From the NCBI RefSeq assembly GCF_038432375.1, contig NZ_JBCAUS010000006.1, positions 186,001-250,000 on the forward strand: a DNA stretch of 64,000 nt, written 5' to 3'. Both the position numbers and the translations under genes were made by a program. Of this stretch, positions 27,165 through 34,524 are shown piece after piece (position 1 is the stretch's first letter; every line of letters starts with the position of its first letter). The notes under the pieces were generated by a model. The model did not search any database and had not been told where the DNA came from. It saw nothing but the letters and a program-made list of their open reading frames with translations. The DNA comes from Methanococcoides sp. LMO-2 (GTDB lineage: Archaea > Halobacteriota > Methanosarcinia > Methanosarcinales > Methanosarcinaceae).

Positions 27165-28247
27165 ATGACGACGATATGTTTGATAGGAGGGAAGCTTCAG
27201 GGCTTCGAAGTGAGCTATCTTGCCAGGAAAGCGGGGATGGATGTTGTCCTGATAGACAGGAACAGGAAGCCACTTATACGCAATGTTGTTGACGAGTTCC
27301 ACTGTTTTGACATAACTCAGGACCCTGACCGTTTCATCGACATCTCAAAGGATGTAGATGCCATAATTCCGGTCAATGAGAACATTGGGACCCTTGATTT
27401 TATTCGGGACATCAGCACTAAGCTGGAATGCCCCGTTCTTTTTGATTTTGATGCATACCACATCAGCATGGACAAGAAAAGGTCCAAGGAATACTTTGTT
27501 TCCATCGGAGTACCGACCCCGGACGATAAACCATCACAACCGCCTTATTTTATCAAGCCTCCATGCGAGAGCAGCAGCATCGGGACAAAGATAATCTACG
27601 ATGACAGTGAGCTCGAAGGGCTTGACCCTTCCATGATGATCGAGGAGTATCTTGAAGGTGATGTTGTATCACTGGAGATAATCGGGGACGGAGAGCATTT
27701 TGCAGTGGTGAAGGAAACGAAGGTGCACATCGATGACACCTATGATTGTCACATGATAACACCTGTAGACCACGACCCTGAATTCAGGAACATATCATAC
27801 GCATTGGCTGCGAATCTCAACCTGAAAGGCATCATGGATGTAGAGGCAATTGCCTCCGAAAGGGGACTTAAGGTCCTGGAGATAGATGCCAGGTTCCCCA
27901 GCCAGACACCGACCGCCGTATACCATTCAAGCGGCATCAACCTTGTTGAAATGCTTATGAAGGCATTCAACGAAGGCATTGATGAGATAGAGAGGGCACC
28001 TGAAAAAGGATACTGTATCTTTGAGCACCTATTACTGAAGGATGGAGAACTTGTTTCCGTTGGGGAACATGTACTGTCAATGGGAGACTCATATGACATA
28101 TATCATGAAGAGGATGGACTGGAGATCTTCAGGAGTGAAGGTAAGGACACTGTATTCACCCTCATCTCAAAGGGCATCGATGAAGATGCAACACAAATGG
28201 CACGCAACAGAGGAATTGCACATATCGGAACACATTACGGATTATAA
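27165..28247 (+). CDS. pylC: Methylornithine-lysine ligase PylC (ATP-grasp)
   Basis: This 360-residue ATP-grasp enzyme joins methylornithine to the epsilon-amino group of a second lysine. It starts TICLIGGKLQGFEVSYLARKAGM and has the substrate/ATP region KPPCESSSIGTKIIYDD, DVVSLEIIGDG, GIMDVEAIA and LEIDARFPSQTPTAVY, all matching PylC. The ATG is one base after the pylB stop, so translation is probably coupled to termination there. Confidence 0.96.
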   Translation: MTTICLIGGKLQGFEVSYLARKAGMDVVLIDRNRKPLIRNVVDEFHCFDITQDPDRFIDISKDVDAIIPVNENIGTLDFIRDISTKLECPVLFDFDAYHISMDKKRSKEYFVSIGVPTPDDKPSQPPYFIKPPCESSSIGTKIIYDDSELEGLDPSMMIEEYLEGDVVSLEIIGDGEHFAVVKETKVHIDDTYDCHMITPVDHDPEFRNISYALAANLNLKGIMDVEAIASERGLKVLEIDARFPSQTPTAVYHSSGINLVEMLMKAFNEGIDEIERAPEKGYCIFEHLLLKDGELVSVGEHVLSMGDSYDIYHEEDGLEIFRSEGKDTVFTLISKGIDEDATQMARNRGIAHIGTHYGL

Positions 28248-28259
28248 GAAGTGATTACT

Positions 28260-29039
28260 ATGGCATTATTGACACCTGAAGACCTGGAAGACCTGCTGAA
28301 CAAGCTTAACGCGAACAATGATATTATAAAAGGAGCAACCGGAAAGGACATCTCACAGATATGTGAAGAAGTCTATAGCACAAAACCCGGAAACCAGAAA
28401 GTGGGAATTGTTCCCATCACTGCCGGCAACGGCATCATTGGTAACTTCTCAGCATCCCTGCTTGCAATAACCGAATATTTCGGACTTGAAGGTTTTATCA
28501 CCGAACATCCGGACATGACCGGATATTATGAGGCAGTTGCAGGTGGTGCAGACATCATACTGATGGCAGACGACCATATATTCATTGCACACAACTTAAG
28601 CAATGGTAAGATAGCAACCAACCATATATGCACCGGCGTGATCTACTCCGAGATAGCTTCAAGGTACAAGCACGCTGATTCAAAGGACGTTCTGGTCATC
28701 GGTCTTGGACGTGTGGGATATGCAGGCGCATCACACCTTGTGAAAAAGGGATTTAATGTGTATGCATGCGACCCGAACACAGAGTTCATGAACAGGGCTA
28801 TCGAAGAGCTTGGTGTCAACGCCTTTGACATTGAAAAGCCAAGGAAGTTCTCCATGGTATTTGAGGCAACCCCAAATGCAAATACGATATCAGAAGGAAT
28901 GATCGCAGAAAGATGTCTGGTATCAACTCCGGGCATCCCGTGCGCCCTGCCGGATGACCTTGACGAGAAGTACGATATCGACCTCGTCATGGAACCACTG
29001 GTAATTGGTGTTGCAGCAATGCTCTATTCAATTTTTTAA
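28260..29039 (+). CDS. pylD: Pyrrolysine synthase PylD (dehydrogenase)
   Basis: This 259-residue NAD-dependent enzyme oxidises the ornithine part of lysyl-methylornithine so that the pyrroline ring closes. It begins MALLTPEDLED. The Rossmann motif is VLVIGLGRVGYAGASHLVKKGF, with FEATPNANTI and STPGIPCALP later, as in known PylD. I use ATG 28260, preceded by AGTGATT; the GTG at 28251 is an extension. A strong hairpin (29061-29096) follows and probably ends the pyl transcript. Confidence 0.96.
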   Translation: MALLTPEDLEDLLNKLNANNDIIKGATGKDISQICEEVYSTKPGNQKVGIVPITAGNGIIGNFSASLLAITEYFGLEGFITEHPDMTGYYEAVAGGADIILMADDHIFIAHNLSNGKIATNHICTGVIYSEIASRYKHADSKDVLVIGLGRVGYAGASHLVKKGFNVYACDPNTEFMNRAIEELGVNAFDIEKPRKFSMVFEATPNANTISEGMIAERCLVSTPGIPCALPDDLDEKYDIDLVMEPLVIGVAAMLYSIF

Positions 29040-29060
29040 ATTGTATGTTAAAATAAGCAT

Positions 29061-29096
29061 TATGTTTTGGCAGGAAGAAATGCCTGTCAAAACATA
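29061..29096 (+). terminator. Long hairpin after pylD
   Basis: A 14-bp stem (29061-29074 with 29083-29096, one G-T pair) encloses an 8-base loop, 21 bases after the pylD stop. There is no T-run, so it may protect or define the 3' end by processing rather than act as an intrinsic terminator. Confidence 0.5.
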
Positions 29097-29170
29097 TCAT
29101 AAAGTACTAAAATAAATCCAAAATACTTGACTAATGCGACTATTGCAGTTGATTTTTTTCAAACAAAAAG

Positions 29171-29180
29171 GTATATATAT
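29171..29180 (+). promoter_or_regulatory. Strong TATA box for mtbA
   Basis: GTATATATAT preceded by an A-rich BRE-like AAAAAGG predicts a start near 29200 and a leader of about 45 bases. AAAGGAG (29232-29238) is the ribosome-binding site, 7 bases before ATG 29246. Confidence 0.6.
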
Positions 29181-29245
29181 AGCAAATACATAGCGTAACT
29201 ACCTTTTTAGTGATTATAAAGGATTTAGTATAAAGGAGAATGTAA

Positions 29246-30277
29246 ATGTCCGAATACACACAGAAGGAAAGATTAGTCCGCGTATTACAGGGAGAGAAAG
29301 TTGACAGGATGCCAGCTATCTGTGTCACACAGACCGGTACAGTAGACCAGATGGAAGCAATCGATGTTTTCTGGCCAGAAGCAAACTACGATGCTGCACA
29401 GCTTGCTGCACTCTCAGAAGCAGGTCACACAGTTATCGGTTTCGAAGCAATCCGTGTCCCATTCGACATCACCGCAGAAGCAGAGTTCTTCGGCTGTGGC
29501 ATCAAGGACGGTACAAAGGTACAGCAGCCATCCGTCATCAGCCACGTTGTAAACAGCCTTGACGACCTCAAGCCATTTGAAGGATACGATGTCAAAGACA
29601 CAAGCAAGAGAACCTCCATCGTCCTCGAAGCAATCAAGATCCTCAAAGAGAAGTACGGAGAAGAAGTCCCAATCATCGGAAGTATGATCGGTCCTTTCTC
29701 ACTCGCACAGCACATCACCGGTGACTCCTGGTTCATGGACATCATGACAAAGGAAGAGTACGGTCTTGAGATCATGGAATTCGCAACAGACTTCTCCATC
29801 AAGTACGCACTCGCACAGGTAGAAGCTGGAGCAAGCGTATTCTCAATCATTGACCCAACCGCAAGCTACTCACTTATTGGTGCAGACTTCTACGCAAAGT
29901 TCGTAGTACCATTCCACCAGAAGCTCATTGACGCACTCCACGAGAAGGGCGTACCAGCTGTACTCCACATCTGTGGTGACACAACAGAAGGTCTTGCACT
30001 CATGGAGACCTGTGGTGTAGACGCAATCAGTGTTGACCAGAACGTTAACGCAGCAACAGCAATCACCAAGGTAGAGAAAGCACTCATCGTCGGTAACCTC
30101 GACCCAGTCAACTGCCTCTGGAACCAGAGCGTAGATTTCGTCAAGGAAGAATCCGCAAGAGTACTCAAAGAGCTCGACAACAAGGGACTTCTCGCACCTG
30201 GCTGTGGTATCGTAAGCCAGACCCCAACCGAGAACCTCCAGGCAATGATCGAAGCTGCAAAGAACTGGACTTACTAA
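29246..30277 (+). CDS. mtbA: Methylcobamide:CoM methyltransferase, methylamine-specific
   Basis: This 343-residue UroD-fold zinc enzyme transfers the methyl group from the methylamine corrinoid proteins to coenzyme M. Zinc ligands are His241 and Cys243 in LHICGD and Cys320 in APGCG. FGCGIKDGTKVQQPSVI, GSMIGPFSLAQH and DPTASYSLIGADFY match MtbA better than the methanol-specific MtaA. The strict, mostly C-ending codon choice (ATC, CTC, TTC) and strong promoter signals suggest very high expression. Its place after pylD fits, because methylamine methyltransferases upstream in the pathway contain pyrrolysine. Confidence 0.92.
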   Translation: MSEYTQKERLVRVLQGEKVDRMPAICVTQTGTVDQMEAIDVFWPEANYDAAQLAALSEAGHTVIGFEAIRVPFDITAEAEFFGCGIKDGTKVQQPSVISHVVNSLDDLKPFEGYDVKDTSKRTSIVLEAIKILKEKYGEEVPIIGSMIGPFSLAQHITGDSWFMDIMTKEEYGLEIMEFATDFSIKYALAQVEAGASVFSIIDPTASYSLIGADFYAKFVVPFHQKLIDALHEKGVPAVLHICGDTTEGLALMETCGVDAISVDQNVNAATAITKVEKALIVGNLDPVNCLWNQSVDFVKEESARVLKELDNKGLLAPGCGIVSQTPTENLQAMIEAAKNWTY

Positions 30278-30305
30278 GTCCAATTCTTTTTTCCTTTCTT
30301 TTTTT
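30266..30305 (+). terminator. Hairpin over the mtbA stop plus T-runs
   Basis: TGGACTT (30266-30272), loop ACT, AAGTCCA (30276-30282) includes the TAA stop, followed by two T-rich tracts. A strong terminator for an abundant mRNA. Confidence 0.65.
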
Positions 30306-30599
30306 AATTACTTGAAATTCAAATTAAATTCATTTTTAAACTCTGTTCTGCCCTTAAACCCCTTTTCTCCGGGCACATGCACTATTTGCATTAATTTTAA
30401 CCTGCTACCTTTCATCGCATTCCAGAACAACTTATTCTGAGTATTGAACAACCCACAGGGGCTTAACCAAAGGTTTAGATATTTGAAGATTAAAATGCAC
30501 AAAAGAGATTAAATATATCAAGGTTCTCCATTATCTTTAAATACTTCCTCGTATATGAGCATAATAAATCAAATTTAAAAATTACAAGAGGTTAAAAAG
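30278..30599. other. 322-bp intergenic region between mtbA and the NifX/MinD cluster
   Basis: It holds the mtbA terminator tail, then A/T-rich sequence with no ORF I trust. A TATA-like TTTAAATA near 30536-30543 would start a transcript about 35-40 bases before ATG 30600, which also has an AGAGGT ribosome-binding site. No repeat or RNA gene was recognised. Confidence 0.5.
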
Positions 30600-30977
30600 A
30601 TGAAAGTATGCGTACCTTCTGCAAAAAATGGTGGATTGGAAGATAATGTCGGACAGCACTTTGGAATGGTTCCAAACTATACCGTACTGGATACAGAGAC
30701 AAATGAGGTAATGGTAGTAGAAAATACAAGCCAGCACAACGGCGGCGTTGGTTTGCCACCTGAACTATTATCAAATGCAGGCGTCGACATAATGCTTTGC
30801 GGAGGACTTGGAACAAAAGCTGTCAACATGTTCTCAGAATTCGGGATAGAGGTTTTCGTTGGAGCTCAGGGAACAGTAGAAACTGCTATTTCAGAATGGA
30901 AAGAAGGAAACCTTGCAAGTCCGAACAGTGAGAATGTCTGCCAGGGACATGACCACGACCATGATCACCAGAACTGA
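30600..30977 (+). CDS. NifX/ORP-type (dinitrogenase Fe-Mo cofactor family) protein, copy 1
   Basis: This 125-residue protein has the family layout: MKVCVPSAKNGGLEDNVGQHFG, a beta-alpha RNase H-like core, and GVDIMLCGGLGTKAVNMF. The family includes NifX, NafY and the Mo/Cu-containing orange protein (ORP), all binding metal-sulfur cofactors. The C-terminus adds an unusual His/Asp tail, QGHDHDHDHQN, likely to bind metal ions. It lies 8 bases before the first MinD-like gene and heads the cluster. Confidence 0.85.
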   Translation: MKVCVPSAKNGGLEDNVGQHFGMVPNYTVLDTETNEVMVVENTSQHNGGVGLPPELLSNAGVDIMLCGGLGTKAVNMFSEFGIEVFVGAQGTVETAISEWKEGNLASPNSENVCQGHDHDHDHQN

Positions 30978-30985
30978 ATGATATC

Positions 30986-31843
30986 ATGAAGATCGCAATA
31001 GCAAGCGGAAAAGGAGGAACAGGCAAGACCACCGTAGCGGTGAACCTTTCCCTTTCACTTCAGGATGCACAACTCCTGGACTGTGATGTTGAAGAACCTA
31101 ACTGCAACCTCTTTCTCAAAAGGGAAATGGAGCCGATCACAGAGGTAACAACCGTCATCCCTGAGATCCTGGAAGAGAACTGCACATATTGTAAAAAATG
31201 TTCTGACTTCTGCCGTTTCAATGCAATTGCAACTCTTCCGAACAAGATCATGACATTTCCTGCACTATGCCACAGTTGTGGCGGATGCATGATGGTATGC
31301 CCCGAAGGGGCAATTCAGGAATGCGAGATCGTTACAGGCATAATAAGGAAATCAACAACCAAAGACCAGACCGGTCCGGAACTATACGAAGGACTGCTGG
31401 ATATCGGCCAGACCATGGCATCACCTGTGATCGGGAAGGTGAAAAAATACATCGATCCAACCAGGACAGCTATCATTGATGCACCGCCCGGAACCGCGTG
31501 CCCGGTACTGACCACCCTTGAAGATGTCGACTACTGTATCCTTGTTACTGAGCCTACTCCCTTTGGATTACATGACCTGAAACTGGCGGTCGAGGTTGCC
31601 AGAGTACTCAATATACCACACGGAATACTTATCAACCGAAGTGGAAGTGGCGATGACAGTGTGGAAAAATACTGTGCAGACGAGGGTATCGAAGTCCTTA
31701 TGAAAATACCCCAGGACACAAGGATCGCACGGCTTTACTCGGAGGGAATTCCATTCGTGGAGGAGATGGAAGAGTGGAAAGAGAAGTTCATGCAGCTCTA
31801 CATTTCTATAAAAGACAGATACGGCAGGAGTGAAAAAGCATGA
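30986..31843 (+). CDS. MinD/Mrp-family ATPase with inserted ferredoxin domain, copy 1
   Basis: This 285-residue protein has a deviant Walker A GKGGTGKT (8-15), a signature DCDVEEPN, then two 4Fe-4S ferredoxin motifs inserted at about 60-110 (Cys66, 69, 72, 76 and Cys95, 98, 101, 105), and the ATPase core resuming at IIDAPPGTACPV. COG1149 proteins occur in pairs next to ORP/NifX-like genes in anaerobes. Probable role: ATP-driven assembly or delivery of a metal-sulfur cofactor (inference). It overlaps the next gene by 4 bases (ATGA). Confidence 0.88.
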   Translation: MKIAIASGKGGTGKTTVAVNLSLSLQDAQLLDCDVEEPNCNLFLKREMEPITEVTTVIPEILEENCTYCKKCSDFCRFNAIATLPNKIMTFPALCHSCGGCMMVCPEGAIQECEIVTGIIRKSTTKDQTGPELYEGLLDIGQTMASPVIGKVKKYIDPTRTAIIDAPPGTACPVLTTLEDVDYCILVTEPTPFGLHDLKLAVEVARVLNIPHGILINRSGSGDDSVEKYCADEGIEVLMKIPQDTRIARLYSEGIPFVEEMEEWKEKFMQLYISIKDRYGRSEKA

Positions 31844-32709
31844 AGCAGCTTGTCATAATCAGCGGTAAAGGCGGGACCGGCAAGACAACCATCACTGCAG
31901 GTATTTCATCACTTGCAGAGAACAGTATTATCGCAGACTGTGATGTGGATGCACCTAACCTGCATCTTCTCCTTGAACCAGAGGTCATCGAAACCTTCGA
32001 TTTCCACGGAATGGACATCGCAAATATAGATGATGAGAAATGTTCCGGCTGCAACCTGTGTATCGAGAATTGCAATTTTAATGCGATATTCACGGACCAT
32101 TCCATAAACAGCTGCAAATGCGAAGGTTGCGGGGTCTGCGAATACGTATGCCCTGAGAATGCTATTACAATGATAGACAACCCCTCAGGAACTGTATTCA
32201 GTTCAACTACAAGGTATGGCCCGATGGTGCATGCAGAACTGTTTATCGGAGAAGAAGCAAGCGGTAAACTTGTTACTTCAGTAAAAGAACATGCCCTATC
32301 ACTCGCAAGGGAAAATGACTCCGACCTTGTCATCTACGACGGCCCTCCGGGAACCGGCTGTCCTGTTATAGCCACCATTACCGGTGCTGACCTTGCACTT
32401 ATTGTCACTGAACCAAGTGTATCAGGCATACACGACCTGGAAAGAATAATAAAGGTCACTGACCATTTCGGAATTCCTGCCATCGTCTGCATCAATAAAT
32501 ATAACATAAATGAAGAGAACACAAAGCAGATCGAGATATCATGCGAGGAAAATGGCATTATGGTTGCAGGAAAGCTTCCGTATGACACAATACCTAACAG
32601 GGCGATGATAGGGAAAAAGACCGTCATTGAATATGCGGACAATGAGTTCTCAGATAACCTGAAAAGCATCTGGAGAACTGTGAAAGCAGAACTCGATGCA
32701 ACCTCATGA
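31840..32709 (+). CDS. MinD/Mrp-family ATPase with inserted ferredoxin domain, copy 2
   Basis: This 289-residue partner of the preceding protein has Walker A GKGGTGKT (9-16) and two 4Fe-4S motifs (Cys68, 71, 74, 78 and Cys94, 97, 100, 104). The ATPase motif YDGPPGTGCPV and NKYNINEENTKQIEI, with the nucleotide-base Asn/Lys, follow. The two copies differ enough to suggest a heterodimer rather than recent duplication. Translation is coupled to copy 1. Confidence 0.88.
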   Translation: MKQLVIISGKGGTGKTTITAGISSLAENSIIADCDVDAPNLHLLLEPEVIETFDFHGMDIANIDDEKCSGCNLCIENCNFNAIFTDHSINSCKCEGCGVCEYVCPENAITMIDNPSGTVFSSTTRYGPMVHAELFIGEEASGKLVTSVKEHALSLARENDSDLVIYDGPPGTGCPVIATITGADLALIVTEPSVSGIHDLERIIKVTDHFGIPAIVCINKYNINEENTKQIEISCEENGIMVAGKLPYDTIPNRAMIGKKTVIEYADNEFSDNLKSIWRTVKAELDATS

Positions 32710-32749
32710 TGAAAATGGGATATTTGGTAGTATAAAAGGTGATCAGACA

Positions 32750-33322
32750 ATGAAATGTGCATCCTGCAAAACAAGAAGGTGCAGGGAGGGAAAGGATTGT
32801 ACTCCAAGGGAAGTGCAGCCTGAATATGTTGCAGAAGACCTGGATATGATGAAGGCGGCCTCAAAGATAGAGGCTAATTTCTACATGCAGAGAACAAGGC
32901 TTGAAGAGCTCATCCTTTTTGCAAAGGAAATGGGATACCGCAAACTAGGCGTCGCTTTCTGCCTGGGTCTGGGAGATGAGGCCAGGACCCTCTGCCATAT
33001 ACTTGAGAAAGACTTCATGGTAGAGTCTGTATGCTGCAAGATCTGTGGCGTGGACAAGGAGGAATACGGACTGGACAAGATCAGGGAGGGAAGAGAAACA
33101 ACCTGCAACCCCATTGCTCAGGCAACAATGCTCAACCGGGCGGGAACAGATCTTAACATCATAGTGGGACTATGCATGGGTCATGACATAATGTTCAACA
33201 AATATTCCGAAGCACCTGTTACAACGTTCATTGTAAAGGACAGGGTCCTTGCACACAATCCTGCAGGAGCACTTTATTCCGGATATTACCAGAGGAACCG
33301 TTTCGGAATGGGGAACAAGTGA
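32750..33322 (+). CDS. DUF1847 cysteine-rich protein
   Basis: This 190-residue protein begins MKCASCKTRRCREGKDC (Cys3, 6, 11, 17), a probable metal or Fe-S site. A core with LGVAFCLGLGDEARTL and CCKICGVDKEEYG follows, then GRETTCNPIAQA and VGLCMGHDIMF, matching DUF1847 (putative metal-binding) proteins. Function is unproven. I use ATG 32750 with AAGGTGATC upstream. It overlaps the next gene (TGATG). Confidence 0.8.
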   Translation: MKCASCKTRRCREGKDCTPREVQPEYVAEDLDMMKAASKIEANFYMQRTRLEELILFAKEMGYRKLGVAFCLGLGDEARTLCHILEKDFMVESVCCKICGVDKEEYGLDKIREGRETTCNPIAQATMLNRAGTDLNIIVGLCMGHDIMFNKYSEAPVTTFIVKDRVLAHNPAGALYSGYYQRNRFGMGNK

Positions 33323-33978
33323 TGAAGGTCACCATCGTCTATGATAATGAAGCAAAACCACCTTTCAGGAAAGGGTGGGGATTTTCCTGTTATATTGACA
33401 CCGGGAACAGGAAGATACTTTTTGACACGGGGTGGGATGGCTGTGCTTTAAGGCACAATCTATCGAAGCTGAACATACCTGTCGAGGATATCGATATTCT
33501 CGTGCTTTCCCACCAGCACTGGGACCATATAGGTGGCCTGCCGGTGATATTGAACAGCAGCAAGAGCCTTGAGGTCTTCGTTCCAGCATCCTTTTCAGAG
33601 AAACTTAAAAATGAGATGTCGGTCCATTCTACTTTGCATGAGGTCACCGACAAATGCAGAATATGCAACAACGTCTTTTCTACAGGTGAACTAGGGAACA
33701 ATCCTAAAGAGCAGTCGCTGATGCTGGAAACAGCAAACGGTATTTTCGTGATCACAGGATGTGCACACCCGGGACTGGAAGCCATAATCGGAGCAGCAGC
33801 TTCAGAAGGAGAGGTCTGCGGCATCATTGGGGGCCTGCATGATAGCAGGGAGTATGAACTCCTTGAAGGACTGGAGTTCATAGGTGTCGGACACTGTACA
33901 TCGAACATTGAGACCATCAAAAGCATGTTTCCGGATACTTTTGTACCTATTGAGGCAGGGTACAGCTTTGAGATCTGA
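33322..33978 (+). CDS. Metallo-beta-lactamase fold protein of the cluster
   Basis: This 218-residue MBL-fold hydrolase has the motif SHQHWDH (His64-x-His66-x-Asp68-His69), TGCAHPGLE (third His) and GGLHD. It resembles the archaeal group that includes the dihydropterin ribofuranosyl-aminobenzene phosphate synthase-like proteins. Substrate unknown. The ATG overlaps the DUF1847 stop, so it belongs to the same unit, which points to a role in the same process. Confidence 0.82.
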   Translation: MKVTIVYDNEAKPPFRKGWGFSCYIDTGNRKILFDTGWDGCALRHNLSKLNIPVEDIDILVLSHQHWDHIGGLPVILNSSKSLEVFVPASFSEKLKNEMSVHSTLHEVTDKCRICNNVFSTGELGNNPKEQSLMLETANGIFVITGCAHPGLEAIIGAAASEGEVCGIIGGLHDSREYELLEGLEFIGVGHCTSNIETIKSMFPDTFVPIEAGYSFEI

Positions 33979-34125
33979 ATAGAACTGAAATATCTTGCCA
34001 GATCTTCAGTTGTACCAATTCCATACCTTCAAAACACTACAGGTTCACAGTATATTTTGAACTGCTTTCCATGCAGAAGTATATCAAATAATGAGAACAT
34101 ATTCTTCGCCGGAAAAGGTGAGAAT

Positions 34126-34506
34126 ATGAGAATTGCTATACCCTCCACGGAAAAAGGCGGATTGGAAGATGATGTCGAACTTCATTTTGGAAAGGCTGCT
34201 ACCTACACGATCTATGACAGCGAAACAGAAGAAGTTGAGGTCATGGAGAACACAAGTGTCCATGTGGGTGGAAAAGGATTACCCCACGAACTGCTGGTAA
34301 AGGCCGGAGTGGACGTTGTCCTGTGTTCCGGGGTCGGCCAGAAGATCGTGGACCTTCTGAACAAGAATGATATTGACATATTCATAGGTGCCGATGGCAC
34401 GGTACAGGAAGCCATCGATTCCTGGAAAGCAGGGAAGTTATACAGGCCTAAGAGCATAAACGTGGACAAAGACCAGGGGCTAGGTTTGACACAGCATAGC
34501 CTTTGA
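34126..34506 (+). CDS. NifX/ORP-type protein, copy 2
   Basis: This 126-residue paralogue of the first NifX-like protein has MRIAIPSTEKGGLEDDVELHFGKA, HVGGKGLPHELL and GVDVVLCSGVGQKIVDLL. It lacks the His/Asp tail and ends with a polar stretch instead. ATG 34126 has a clear AAGGTGAGA site. It is separated from the MBL gene by about 150 bp and may have its own promoter, but function is likely shared with the cluster. Confidence 0.84.
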   Translation: MRIAIPSTEKGGLEDDVELHFGKAATYTIYDSETEEVEVMENTSVHVGGKGLPHELLVKAGVDVVLCSGVGQKIVDLLNKNDIDIFIGADGTVQEAIDSWKAGKLYRPKSINVDKDQGLGLTQHSL

Positions 34507-34524
34507 TGGCCCTATAACTTTTTT

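Noticed and set aside
29246-30277. Annotation as MtaA (methanol-specific CoM methyltransferase)
   Set aside because: The motifs FGCGIKDGTKVQQPSVI, IGSMIGPFSLAQH and IDPTASYSLIGADFY agree with MtbA as I know it, and the gene follows pyl genes.
30308-30502. Minus-strand 64-codon frame between mtbA and the NifX gene
   Set aside because: No ribosome-binding site, A/T-driven composition, and it overlaps the terminator and promoter stretch.
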